Assembly: GCA_036245525.1 (NCBI GenBank)
Contig: BTPG01000004.1
Coordinates: 156,214,046 to 156,278,045, forward strand
Reading direction: 5' to 3'
DNA length: 64,000 bases
DNA from: Semisulcospira habei
Lineage: Eukaryota > Mollusca > Gastropoda > Semisulcospiridae
Shown: positions 1 to 9,910 of the stretch, piece by piece
Layout of the letters: each line of letters begins with the position of its first letter
How positions within the stretch are numbered: position 1 is the stretch's first letter
Program-made: the position numbers and the translations under genes
Notes under the pieces: model-generated
Seen by the model: the letters and a program-made list of their open reading frames with translations, nothing else
Databases searched by the model: none
What the model was told of the DNA's origin: nothing

Positions 1-3000
1 TTCATGCAGCTTGTTAGCTTCCTCTTTGTCCCACTCGGACTGCCACTCACGGGCTATGTACGCACTAGCCACATGTCTAAAATCACTATAAACAGTCTGT
101 GTGTCAGGGACAGGGTCATTGCGGGCATCGTTGGCAGCAGAATCTGCGATCCTGTTGCCTTCGATGCCCACATGCCCTGGCACCCAAATAAAAATGATAT
201 CATAATATTCCTTCATCAAGTCCGCGTGGAGCTCTCTGATCTGCACCAGCAGTGGGTGGTCATTTCCCGTGCCCTGAAGGGCCTGCAGGGCAGAAAGAGT
301 CAGACAGAATCAGGAAGTTCCTTTCTCTAGATCGATAAGCATGCTTGAGTGCCAGCAGAACCGCATGCAGTTCCGCACTAAATACAGATGAGTGGTCTGG
401 GAGGCGGTGCTTAAATGGGCGTCTAGGATGGCGAGAGGATACTGCGGCCGCAGCCACTCTCCCATCCTCAGACTTTGACCCATCGGTATAGATGCGACAA
501 TAGCCAGGAAAAATTGAAAGCAGTTCATTGAGGCTCTGTTGGTATATGGCTGGTGGAGTAGAGTCTTTCTTGTGGGCAGTCAAGTCCAGCAAGATGTCAG
601 GAACTGGTAAGAGCCAAGGTGGAGTGATGTGTTGCAGGGATTCCGAAACTCTGTCCAGGTCCAATCCGCCCGCCTGCAGATGAGGTCGGACACGGAAAGA
701 AAGTGGACGGACAGCTCCCGGATGGGTATCGTAAATCTCTGCAAACAATGGTTTAAAAACACAATCATAGGCAGGATTGTCTGGATGGGCCTTCAGTTTC
801 AGAACGTAGCTGAGCATGAGGCGGATGCGGCGGAGCTTGAGAGAAGGCTCCCCTGCCTCGGCATACAGACTAGGAACTGGAGACGTCCTGAAGGCCCCAA
901 GACATATCCGCAGACCCTGATGGTGAATTGTGTTCAGACGCTGTAGCACAGACTTGGAAGCTGAGCCATACACCACAGAGCCGTAATCCAGTTTGGACCG
1001 AACAAGGGCCCGGTACAGACGAAGTAAGACAGTACGGTCCGCACCCCAGTCAGTACGACCGACGACACGAAGAATGTCGAGAGCCTTCTGACAAGAGGTT
1101 CTAAGGTAATTAATATGGTTGCGGAAGGTAAGTCTTTTGTCAAAAATGACCCCCAGAAACTTTGCCTCCTCGGCCACCTTAATTGGCACTCCAGCAATGC
1201 TCAGGCTAGGTTCTGGAAAAAATTTCGTCTGGTTAGTAAAATGCACACAAACAGTCTTGGAGGGCGAGAACTTGAATCCATTGAGAGACACCCACCGCTG
1301 GATGCGATCAACGCACAGCTGCAAGCGCCTCTCAAGGGACGCAAGTCCTCGACCACGTGCGCACAAAGCAAAGTCGTCAACAAACAAAGAGCATTCAGAA
1401 TCATCCTTGACGGCCTTTACAATGTTATTAATTTTAATACTAAATAAAACAGGAGATAGAATGCTGCCCTGTGGGACACCCATCTCCTGTTCAAAGGAGT
1501 CGGAGAGGGTGGAGCCCACACGGACATGGAACGACCGGTTAGTCAAAAAATTGTGAATAAAAACGGGCAGGTGCCCTTTAAAAAGCATGTCCAACAAGTC
1601 AGACATTATGCCATACTTCCAGGTAGTGTCATACGCCTTCTCAAGATCGAAAAAAATTGCATAGACATGCTGCTTGTTGACAAAACAATCTCGAATAAAT
1701 GATTCAAAGCGGACTAAATGGTCAGTTGTACTACGGAAGCGCCGGAAACCGCACTGGAGGTCTGTGAGGAGACCCTGTGACTCAAGATGCCACACCAGGC
1801 GGGCGTTGACCAGGCGCTCCATAGTTTTACATAAACATGATGTCAAAGCGATAGGCCGGTAGTTGCCCGGGTCGGAAGGATCCTTACCCGGCTTGGGGAT
1901 CGGTACAACCACAGCCTGGCGCCAAGACGGCGGAAAATGACCAGTTCTCCAGATATGGTTAAAGGCCTTGAGAAGTACAAGGAGTGACCTCTCAGGCAGA
2001 TGCGTTAGGAATTGATAGTGGACGGTATCTAGGCCAGCAGCAGAGTCATTACATTTCTGCAAAGCTTGCTGCAATTCTGATAATGTAAACGGGACATTAT
2101 AGTCTTCTGAGTTATCGGACTCAAAATCACAAATACGAGACTCTCGTTTCTCCTTCTCTCTCTGGAAGAAAGGTGAATAATGCTCCGTTGAAGAATTATG
2201 GGCAATGGTGGAGGCAAGCAAATTGGCCACAGCTTTTTTATCTGTAACCAAACTGACACCATCTCTAAGATGGCCAACAGAAGCCGAGCCACCCCTGCCC
2301 CTAATTCTCCGAACAGCCTTCCATACTTTCTGGGACGGAGTCCGAGAAGTTAAAGATGAGACGAAGCGTCTCCAGGAAGCACGGTGTTCACGTTTAAAAA
2401 TGTAACGAGCTTTCACCCTCTGTCTTTTAAAGGTTAAAATATTCACTTGCGACGGATTACGGAAAGCACGTCGCTGAGCAGATTTGCGCGCTATTTGGAC
2501 CTTGCGGCACTCTCCGTTGAACCATGGTACTCTCGGCTTTCAAGAGACTGATGCGAAAGTTTTAGGGATGGTTTCACCCGCTACATCCAACAAAATAGTA
2601 AAAGAAGAAATAGGTTCTTCAGATGACATGACCACCTCCTCTGTAATACGAGACTGACAGAGGGAGGCGAACAGTGGCCAGTTAGCTTTCTTAAGATTCC
2701 AGCACCCCACCGGCGGATCCTCCCCACAGCTGACCGATGACAGGACTACTGGGAAGTGGTCACTACCACACAGGTCATCGTGAACCTTCCAGTCAAAGTC
2801 CAGCATGAGAGAAGGATCATACACAGTGAGGTCTAGAACAGAACTAGATCCTGAACCTGGGTTAGAGTATGTAGGTGAACCATCGTTAAAGACACACAGG
2901 TTAAGTTGAGAAAAAACATCTTCTAACATCTGACCTCTGCCATCATAGTGGTCACTACCCCAAAGGTGAGCGTGACCGTTAAAATCCCCCATGAGAATAA

Positions 3001-3372
3001 AGGGAGGTGGCAGTTGATCAACTAAACTAAAAAAATCATTACTACAGACCCGCAGGGATGGTGGCAGGTAAATACTGCATATGGTTATGGTCTTCTTCAA
3101 GGTAACCCGAGCTGTGACAGCCTGAAGACAGGTGTCGAGGCTAACGGGGCTATATAAAATTTGGCTACTAATGAGAAGAGCCACTCCCCCCGAGCGCCTC
3201 TCCGAATCAGAGCCTTTATGTATAACGTTAAAACCATTAAAGGACACAGGGTCAGACACAGGTAAGTCTCCTGAAGAGATATTACTGAGGGGTTATAGCA
3301 CTTGACTAAAAGACGTAATTCCTCAAAGTCAGCTTGAAAACCACGACAATTCCACTGAAGCAGAGAGTCCAT
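1..3372 (-). pseudogene. LINE A1 ORF2: endonuclease-RT-RNase H, broken
   Basis: Would nick target DNA and reverse-transcribe the LINE RNA. In minus-strand order: an APE-type endonuclease (LQWNCRG, LQET, GDFNGH, SDHFPV; about 3,372-2,650), a reverse transcriptase with the FVDD catalytic motif (about 1,380), and the start of an RNase H domain (YTDGSKSEDG, about 490; SAELHAVLLALK, about 370). Against the better preserved copy A2 I see a small deletion near 3,259 that shifts frame, an in-frame TGA at about 2,540 where A2 has a sense codon, and a 2-bp deletion near 299 that breaks the RNase H. The C-terminus is outside the window. Not functional as written. Confidence 0.9.
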
Positions 3373-3374
3373 GA

Positions 3375-4763
3375 TTATGTCTTATCTGGGGGTGCGGAGT
3401 TTTTCCCCCCTTTTTCCTTTGCCTTGGAGGGAGTTGGAGAAACAGAGGGGGGCCGGCTCCCGGGCCTCCTCTGGTTCTTAGGAGATGAAGGGGGTAGAGC
3501 TGCCGCAACATCGGCAACTTCCACTCCCTCCATCTGCTCCTCCAATGCAGCATATTTGTTTTGAAGGGGGACATCAGTGTTCCCCTTCTGGGCCCGTGCG
3601 CACGGCGGTCCCATAGATTTCTTAGACTTCTGGTCCTGGGCAGCGGTCTTGCCGCTAGAGTTAGCGGCCTTAGAAGGCTGACCAGAGCCAGAAACCTTTG
3701 GTGTTGACAAACTAGCAGGTTTGGGTGGGGGCTGAGGCTTAGGGGCAGCAGAAGGCGGTGCCACCGGACCGGTAGCGTCCGCCCTCTGCATTCCCTGGCT
3801 CCTCGTCACCACCGGAGGAGGGTTACTCTCCAGGGGCGAGAGGATCCGAGGCTCCGCCCCCAACCAAGAAGTTGGGGTTTGACAAGAGAAGTCTTTGGTG
3901 GGGCGCTTGCCTGCCACCGCAGCACTGAAAGTATACACAAAGTTGTTATTTGAGTTTGGCGCAGCCTCAGCTGCACCAGGACCGTCAACCAGTTTTTTTG
4001 CGTCCGCAAAGGACAGCCCCTTCTCCACACGCACCTGCTGAATCCTGCACTCGGAGATCCAACGAGGGCACTTCTTGTCCCAAGCCATATGCGCCCCCTG
4101 GCAATTCACACACAGGGGGATGGCTGTGCAGGACTCAGCAGAGTGTCCGGGCTTAGTGCAACGGGCGCATAGAGCCTCTGCCTGGCGGCATGTCTTCTGC
4201 CCATGGCCATACTTTTGGCACTTAAAGCACCGGAGGGGGAGAGGGACGTACTTTTTCACTTTTAGGGAGTAGTAACCTCCCCAGATGGTAGTAGGAGCTG
4301 TGGGGGTGCCAAACGTCAGGATGATGGTAGGGAGACGGATCTCCCTACCACCTCGTTTGGAAATGAAGCGCCTGACGTAGGTCACCCCCTGTGACTTAAG
4401 GTTCCGTACAAGTTCATCTTCAGACAGTTCGGCCAATGCTTGATCTTTAATCACTCCTCTAGAGGAATTCATTGTTTTGTGGGGAGTGACCTCCACTGGA
4501 GTGTCTCCGATGGAGGAGAGCCTCAGTAGCCCATTGGAGTGTGCCCGGGTACGGCACTCTACCAGCAAGTCACCAGGCCTGAGGCGCTGGGCCTCAGGCC
4601 TGCCAACACGGCTCCTGAGGGTCTCCCCTACCAGGAAAGGGTGCAGCTTGGAAACAGGCTTCTCTTTAACTTTGCTGTGGATAATGAGAAAGCGAGGCCA
4701 GGCGGCCGACGCCTGAGGTGTCGCTTCCTCACAGTCAGAGTCACTATCGTCTCTCAATGACAA
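3375..4763 (-). CDS. LINE A1 ORF1, nucleic-acid-binding gag-like protein
   Basis: A 462-residue open frame. Three CCHC zinc knuckles lie at about residues 179-192, 199-212 and 218-232, preceded by a conserved region (about 20-175) and followed by a Pro/Ser/Lys-rich tail. Such proteins coat the LINE RNA and act in the ribonucleoprotein. The stop lies just before the ORF2 start. The ATG used here is probably not the ancestral one: copy A2 starts 17 codons earlier, and A1 has lost about 90 bp around 4,765-4,790 that held that start. The frame is open but the element around it is dead. Confidence 0.85.
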   Translation of the reverse strand: MSLRDDSDSDCEEATPQASAAWPRFLIIHSKVKEKPVSKLHPFLVGETLRSRVGRPEAQRLRPGDLLVECRTRAHSNGLLRLSSIGDTPVEVTPHKTMNSSRGVIKDQALAELSEDELVRNLKSQGVTYVRRFISKRGGREIRLPTIILTFGTPTAPTTIWGGYYSLKVKKYVPLPLRCFKCQKYGHGQKTCRQAEALCARCTKPGHSAESCTAIPLCVNCQGAHMAWDKKCPRWISECRIQQVRVEKGLSFADAKKLVDGPGAAEAAPNSNNNFVYTFSAAVAGKRPTKDFSCQTPTSWLGAEPRILSPLESNPPPVVTRSQGMQRADATGPVAPPSAAPKPQPPPKPASLSTPKVSGSGQPSKAANSSGKTAAQDQKSKKSMGPPCARAQKGNTDVPLQNKYAALEEQMEGVEVADVAAALPPSSPKNQRRPGSRPPSVSPTPSKAKEKGGKNSAPPDKT

Positions 4764-5378
4764 TGTCGGTGGCTATGTGCCGCCACCGAGCCCAACAAGG
4801 GAAAGTGCAATTGTCGGCGGGTCTCCAGCCGACGCACAATGGAGACTGCCCGAAAGATATACTCAAGGGGGTAAGCCCGATTGAACCATTTGAGCCACCG
4901 CCTTCTATCACACTGTTGAATCCAGGGGAATACTGGCGTAAAGCACCTAATCAGCATCAGAGGCTATAGCATGGTGCTCCGTATAACAACCCGCATGTCA
5001 ACAGGGGGATAGGGCTTGACGTGACAAGAGCCGATTGACTAGGCCGGTACGACTAGCCTCCCGTTTAGGCAGAAGTCAAGGCCAAAGTGGAGTGTTTCAG
5101 CCACCAGGATCCTCTTCTCCCCCAACACGGGTCTCCAAGCATGGCAAACACTTGGGATCCAAAGGACCAAAAACTCACGCGTATTTTTAAGGACCAATCT
5201 AACATGGTAAGACCTGGGTAAGCACAGCTCCTTAAAAACCGGACCATTGAAAAAGACTGAACAACATATCTGCTGACATCAAGTCCTAATCCTGGACAAA
5301 GATGGCACCCCTCTGCTAGCCCACTCAGTCAGGGACTGAGGAGACTACCCACCCACGCCACGTGGAGGCCGGTGCCCA
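4764..5378 (-). other. 5' UTR of LINE A1
   Basis: No credible coding frame. It aligns by eye with 29,270-29,900 upstream of ORF1 in copy A2, sharing a long stretch that ends at the gaggccggtgcc motif. In LINEs this segment normally holds the internal promoter; no promoter element could be identified. Confidence 0.75.
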
Positions 5379-5862
5379 GTGGGCCCATCTGTTCGGAACT
5401 GTAAGCAGGAGTGGTGTGCTGAAAGGGCGTGTAGCTCGCTGACCCCGGAAGCCGAGGCCAGGGCCTGTAGGGAGAAGTTCTTGCACCTCCCGTCAGCCAA
5501 GCACGTCCAACGGCGTGGTTTGAAGCGGTCTGTGTTGAGCCACGGCAACACCCTGGGTAGGTACCACCTTGGAATAAGCACGCGAAAGGCAGGGCTTGCA
5601 GGCACCAGGATTCGGCCGGCCCCAATGGCGGCAAGTGTCGGCAAGCATAGCCGGTAGCCCCTAATGGTAATCGGCGCCAAAGCTGGTTGGTGAAGCACCA
5701 GAGGAAGAACTCTGCCAGTTGTGGAACCGTCAGCTCCTTGGGGGAGAGGCGCATGTCGACACACCAGTTGCACAGTACTCGCCACTGTCCCTCGTAGTCT
5801 CGTCAGGCCGAGGGAGTACGGGCTGTAGTGATAGCTTCCACTGCTGCACTTGAGACGCTGCT

Positions 5863-5872
5863 AGAGGTGAGG
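5863..5872. repeat. Target-site duplication of RTE-1 (left copy; right copy 7,775-7,784)
   Basis: agaggtgagg occurs immediately before the LINE sequence and again right after its TGA-repeat tail. The uninterrupted site can be checked against related DIRS copies near 36,800 (ctctagcggcgagggcttgc), which confirms that the two flanks are contiguous without the insert. Confidence 0.85.
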
Positions 5873-7774
5873 CCAAGACCTCACATCAGCAAACAAGTAC
5901 AGACTTGTCAACAAGAAGATCAGGAAGAGGATGAAAGAAGCCAAAGATGATTGGATTGAAGACCAGTGTTGTAGCGTGGAAGAGGGCATGGCAAATGGCA
6001 ACAGCAAGAAGGCTTATGAAACGCTAAGGACCCTCACCAAGACTCAACAGCGAACAGCCACAGTCATCGAAGACAGCAGCGGCCAACTCCTTACGGAAAA
6101 CACTGCTGTACTAAACAGATGGACTGAGTACTGCCGAGACTTGTATAACTACAAGGCTGAGCCAGACACCAGCATCCTCCAAAACAACCAGGCTGGGGCC
6201 AGGAAGGCTGAAGACCTGCCAGTGTTAGCTGAAGAGGTGGAAGCAGCCGTACGCGGCCTGAAGGGAGGAAAGTCTCCAGGTGTAGACAACGTACCTGCTG
6301 AACTGTTGAAACATGGAGGAGAAGTAACAACGAAGGTCCTCACTACACTCTGTCAAAAGATCTGGGAGCAAAAGAAATGGCCAGTAGAATGGACACAGTC
6401 TCTAGTGATCCCGCTCCCCAAGAAAGGAAACCTGAAACAGTGCCAGAACTACAGAACTATCAGTCTGATAAGACTGATAAGTCACCCTAGCAAAGTAATG
6501 CTTAGAATCATTCTCAACCGCCTCAAAACTTTCGCCGAGGAACTGCTGGCAGAAGAACAGGCTGGCTTCAGAGTTGGAAGAAGCACTGTAGAGCAGATTT
6601 TCAACTGCCGCGTCCTGATCGAGAAACATCTGCAGCATCAGCGCGAACTCTACCACAACTTCATTGATTTCAGGAAAGCATTTGATCGCGTCTGGCACGA
6701 CGGACTCTGGCAAGTCATGAGATCGTTCAACATAGAGGAGGGACTGATCCAAATGATAGAAGCGCTTTACAAGAACGCCTGCAGCGCGGTTCTACTTAAC
6801 AATCAGTCAGGCGAGTTCTTCAGGACGACGATCGGTGTCCGTCAAGGATGCCTGCTCTCTCCTGTCCTTTTCAACATATTCCTGGAGAAGATCATGCAGG
6901 AAACCCTCCACGACCACCATACTTCAATCTCTATTGGTGGCAGATCCCTGTGCAATCTTCGATTCGCAGACGACATTGACCTCATGGCAGGCAGCAATAG
7001 TGAGCTCCAAAACCTGACAGACAAACTTTCAAGTAGCGCAGGGTCTTATGGCATGGAGATCAGTACGGATAAAAGCAAAGTGATGATCAACACCACAAGC
7101 GACAGCAGCAGCAACATTCACATGAATGGCCAAAAGCTAGAAGAGGTCAATAGCTTCAAGTACTTGGGAGCCACCCTGTCCAAAGACGGTAGTTGCATAG
7201 CAGAGATCCGTATCAGGATAGGTACAGCAACATCCGCAATGGCCAGGCTGGACAGGATATGGCGAAGTAACTCCATCAGCTTCACCATCAAGTACAGGCT
7301 TTACAAGTCCCTCATAGTGTCTATTCTACTCTACGGCTGTGAGACTTGGATACTGCTTGCAGACTCAGAAAAGAAAATCCAGGCCTTTGAGAACAAGTGC
7401 CTGAGGAAGTTGCTCCGCATCTCGTACCGCGAGCACAAGACCAACGAATATGTACGGAACATCGTCACTTCCCTGGTGGGCCCACATGAACCCCTTCTGG
7501 CAACCGTGAAACGGCGCAAGCTTGCTTGGTTTGGCCACGTGACCCGACACAACACCTTGTCCAAGACTATCCTCCAAGGCACTCTCGAAGGAAGTCGTCG
7601 GCGAGGTCGTCAGAGAAAGAGTTGGGTCGCAAACATAAAAGAATGGACCGAACTCGAGATGTCAGACTTGCTTGCCACCGCCCAAAATAGAACTCAGTGG
7701 AGAGCACTGTCTGTTGCTGCTGCCTTTCAGTCCCCCCAACGCCCAGTTCGGGCAAGGGACTGATGATGATGATG
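5873..7774 (+). mobile_element. RTE-like LINE, 5'-truncated (RTE-1)
   Basis: A 1.9-kb insertion that begins just upstream of the RT, lacks the endonuclease, and ends in a short TGA-repeat tail (about 7,761-7,774). The 10-bp duplication and simple-repeat 3' end are typical of RTE-clade LINEs that truncate during reverse transcription. A second, 3'-only copy lies at 53,957-54,606. It inserted into the decaying DIRS remnant D1, so it is younger than D1. Confidence 0.9.
5931..7763 (+). CDS. RTE-1 reverse transcriptase (N-terminally truncated ORF)
   Basis: A 610-residue frame with no internal stop. The RT fingers/palm run from about residue 150 to 420: LPKKGN, AGFRVGRST, a D-containing FIDFRKAFD box, GVRQGCLLSP at 302-311 and the catalytic FADD at 345-348. 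The thumb and C-terminal region follow, ending with a basic GSRRRGRQRKSW motif usual in RTE polymerases. The endonuclease that should precede it was lost by 5' truncation, so the listed ATG is only the first available. Without an endonuclease it cannot retrotranspose on its own. Confidence 0.88.
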   Translation: MKEAKDDWIEDQCCSVEEGMANGNSKKAYETLRTLTKTQQRTATVIEDSSGQLLTENTAVLNRWTEYCRDLYNYKAEPDTSILQNNQAGARKAEDLPVLAEEVEAAVRGLKGGKSPGVDNVPAELLKHGGEVTTKVLTTLCQKIWEQKKWPVEWTQSLVIPLPKKGNLKQCQNYRTISLIRLISHPSKVMLRIILNRLKTFAEELLAEEQAGFRVGRSTVEQIFNCRVLIEKHLQHQRELYHNFIDFRKAFDRVWHDGLWQVMRSFNIEEGLIQMIEALYKNACSAVLLNNQSGEFFRTTIGVRQGCLLSPVLFNIFLEKIMQETLHDHHTSISIGGRSLCNLRFADDIDLMAGSNSELQNLTDKLSSSAGSYGMEISTDKSKVMINTTSDSSSNIHMNGQKLEEVNSFKYLGATLSKDGSCIAEIRIRIGTATSAMARLDRIWRSNSISFTIKYRLYKSLIVSILLYGCETWILLADSEKKIQAFENKCLRKLLRISYREHKTNEYVRNIVTSLVGPHEPLLATVKRRKLAWFGHVTRHNTLSKTILQGTLEGSRRRGRQRKSWVANIKEWTELEMSDLLATAQNRTQWRALSVAAAFQSPQRPVRARD

Positions 7775-8288
7775 AGAGGTGAGGGTTTGCTGGAGAACCT
7801 CAAGGCACGGAGGAGGAGAAGCTCAGGGCACGGAAGATACAGCGCCTGCCGTGGTTGCTAGAGCATCGTGCGATGGGCGGGAAGCCGCAGCGGGGGCCCG
7901 AGGAGAGTTAGTCCACAACTTGGTCCAGCAGAGTGGAGCCACCGGGAGCCAGCCCTGATCTGGAGCAGGACCTTGGGGACGAGCACCGCAGGCGGGTACG
8001 CGTTCACGACAAGGCCGTCCCAGGGAATGGTGAGAGCGTCAACTGCTCAGTCTAGCAGGCCTGGAACGGGGGAGACGAAGAGGAGGAGCCGTCGATCCAC
8101 CTCGTAGCAAAGCAGTTGATCATGGGGTCTCCTATTCTGCGTAGATCTTCCGAAGGAAGTCCGTCCAGAGTGCCCACTCGGAGTGGAGAAGCTGGCCGCG
8201 TCGCGAGAGATAGTCAGGTGGTCCGAGATGCGTCCCGTCCGGAGAGAGACATTAATTTTTCTCTAAAATGTATTTTTTCGAAAAATAC

Positions 8289-8457
8289 TTACCGATGACA
8301 TGACTGTCTGGAAATAGTCTACTTGCTTACCAATTTTAGCCTAAGACCCAAAGGGTCCCTCCAGGAGGCTCTCGGGGATCCCTAACAGGGACGAGAATAG
8401 CCTCCCCTGCCCATCCGGTCACGTGCCCGGTGGTGTCTCCTTTAGCCAGTTGTCTAC
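8289..8457 (+). repeat. Inverted terminal repeat of D2, left
   Basis: 169 bases that are the near-exact reverse complement of 12,606-12,774. The pair starts outermost at the ttaccgatgacatgactgtc motif and ends at agttgtctac. Beyond the repeat, the two outer tips differ from each other. Confidence 0.92.
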
Positions 8458-8498
8458 GGAGTTACCAGCGGCAAGCGGGGAGGAGGGAGGGACCTCCG

Positions 8499-8594
8499 AG
8501 TCATGTCATCGGTAAGTATTTTTCGAAAAAATACATTTTAGAGAAAAATTAATTTGTTTCCTCAAAACACATTACCGATGACATGACTGTCAGG
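8499..8594. repeat. Internal complementary region of D2
   Basis: Bases 8,499-8,553 are complementary to the outer left end (8,251-8,305) and bases 8,553-8,594 are complementary to the outer right end (12,752-12,793), directly joined. This is the hallmark layout of DIRS elements, where the region templates the junction of the two ends in a circular intermediate. Equivalent modules occur at about 35,575-35,670 (D3) and 54,794-54,890 (D5). Confidence 0.9.
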
Positions 8595-8710
8595 AAGAAT
8601 GCCAAAAAGAAGGAGGGTGCCGCACAATCCCTTTCAGAAACCTCATTAGGGACGAAGACGGCCCGTCACTCCTGATCACACACTCCCGACAATTTTAGCG
8701 AAGTGCATAC

Positions 8711-9910
8711 CTAAGGCGCCGGGGGCGCCTGGAGGGAGTGCTGTGCCGCAGAGATGTCGCCCACCAGTGAGAGGTTGTCGCGCTGGACTGTCAGGTCGCG
8801 GAGGTAGAAGCGGGCAAAGGTGGTTTCGGCCCGCCACCCCACTGCAGCCACAATGTCCTTAACCGCGCAGTTGCGGTCAAAGGCGAGACTTGCGGCCATA
8901 GCGCGAACTTCATGGGCGCGTATCCTGAGGGCCTCAGCTCCCTGTGGGGAGAGGTCGCGATAGGCAGACCGTATTACCCAGCGGAGCCAGGAGGAGATCG
9001 TTTGAGCAGAGATGTCAGTTCTGCCGGCGGTCAGAGGCAAAAAGAGACGAGTCCGTCCCCTCCGTACGGACTTGGAGCGACGCAGGTAGATACGGAGTGC
9101 ACACACCGGATCTTGCTGCCGAGTCTCCCGAGGAAGGTCGGGCCCTTTAAGCGGCCGAATAGCAATGACCTGAGGCGCCGTCAAGGGAGATCTAGTCTTA
9201 GCGAGAAAGGAAGGATCCGGGAGAAGCTGAACGGAGCCATCCACTCGGAACTGCAGGCAGGAAGGGCAAGATGAGAGCGCGTGGAGCTCGCTGACGCGGG
9301 CTGCCATGGCGAGGGCCACCAGGAAGCAGGTCTTCCGAGTCACGTCCGCGAAGCTGGCCAGATGGAGCGGTTCGAAACGGTCCGAATTCAGCCAGGTGAG
9401 GACCCAGGGGAGGTCCTAGCGTGGAACGAGGGAGCGGGAAACCGGCCGCTGCAAGCCGAAATGCGCCATAAGGTCGGCCAGGTCCTTGCAGGCGCCAGGG
9501 TCGGGACGGCCAAGGTGACGGTAGGTGTCGGCAATCATGGAGAGATAGCCACGGATCGTGATGGGAGCCAAACCTTGGTCGTGGAAGAGCCAGAGGAAGA
9601 AGTCCGCGAGCTGAGGGGTCATCAGGTCGACGGGGGAGAGACGACGGTCAGAGCACCAGGCACGAAGCATTCGCCACTTTCCCTCGTAGACACGTCTGGT
9701 GGAAGGTCTGCGGGCTGAAGCGATAGCGTCCACTGCCGCACTCGAGAAGCCTCTAGCGGAGAGGGCATGCCGCACAATCGCCAGGCGTGTAGGAGAAGTC
9801 GCTCGGGGCAGGGGTGGAAGAGCGGCTGGCGGGGCTGCTTGAGCATCGTGCGAGGGGTGGGAAGAGGAAGGGGCGGATCCGTGGCGAGACTGAGCAGGTC
9901 GGTGGTCCAT
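8711..9910 (-). pseudogene. D2 tyrosine recombinase, interrupted by one stop codon
   Basis: Integrates the circular DNA form. The N-terminal core-binding domain (9,910-9,416) carries RVYEGKWRMLRAW and LAPITIRGYLSMI. The catalytic domain (9,343-8,711) shows the first catalytic Arg in ARVSELHAL, the H-x-x-R box in HEVRAMA, a GWR motif and the nucleophile Tyr in FARFYLRDL. The two parts are in the same frame and are split only by a TAG at about 9,416, where related copies have a Trp codon (for example near 36,470). So this is a single-nonsense pseudogene. Its upstream end overlaps the RNase H frame, as is usual in DIRS elements. Confidence 0.9.

Larger units (their letters stand above)
1..5378 (-). 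mobile_element. I/Nimb-like non-LTR retrotransposon, copy A1 (cut by window edge)
   Basis: A LINE read on the minus strand: 5' UTR (about 4,764-5,378), ORF1 with zinc knuckles, then ORF2 with endonuclease, reverse transcriptase and RNase H. The 3' end lies outside the window; position 1 corresponds to about 21,279 in the second copy (A2). The 5' boundary is placed near 5,378, where similarity to A2 (which ends at 29,900) stops and DIRS recombinase sequence begins. The RNase H after the RT argues for the I/Nimb group over Jockey; this is a judgement from domain order. Copy A1 is decayed: ORF2 has a premature stop and at least two indels, and ORF1 has lost its natural start. Confidence 0.9.
5379..8250 (-). 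pseudogene. DIRS-type retrotransposon remnant D1 (tyrosine recombinase and RNase H parts)
   Basis: Minus-strand remnant homologous to D2. Bases 5,379-5,872 match the recombinase N-terminal and early catalytic region (LAPITIRGY-type motif, ARVSELHAL-like box with frameshifts). Bases 7,785-8,250 match the recombinase/RNase H overlap region seen at about 9,760-10,260 in D2. The two parts are separated by an RTE LINE flanked by a 10-bp duplication. At 8,250 element D2 begins. D1 seems to resume after it at 12,794, where sequence again resembles D2 around 10,280. All frames are broken. Confidence 0.75.

Noticed and set aside
8251..8594. Strong palindromes near the DIRS end considered as hairpin RNA genes.
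   Set aside because: Fully explained by the inverted terminal repeat and internal complementary region of D2.
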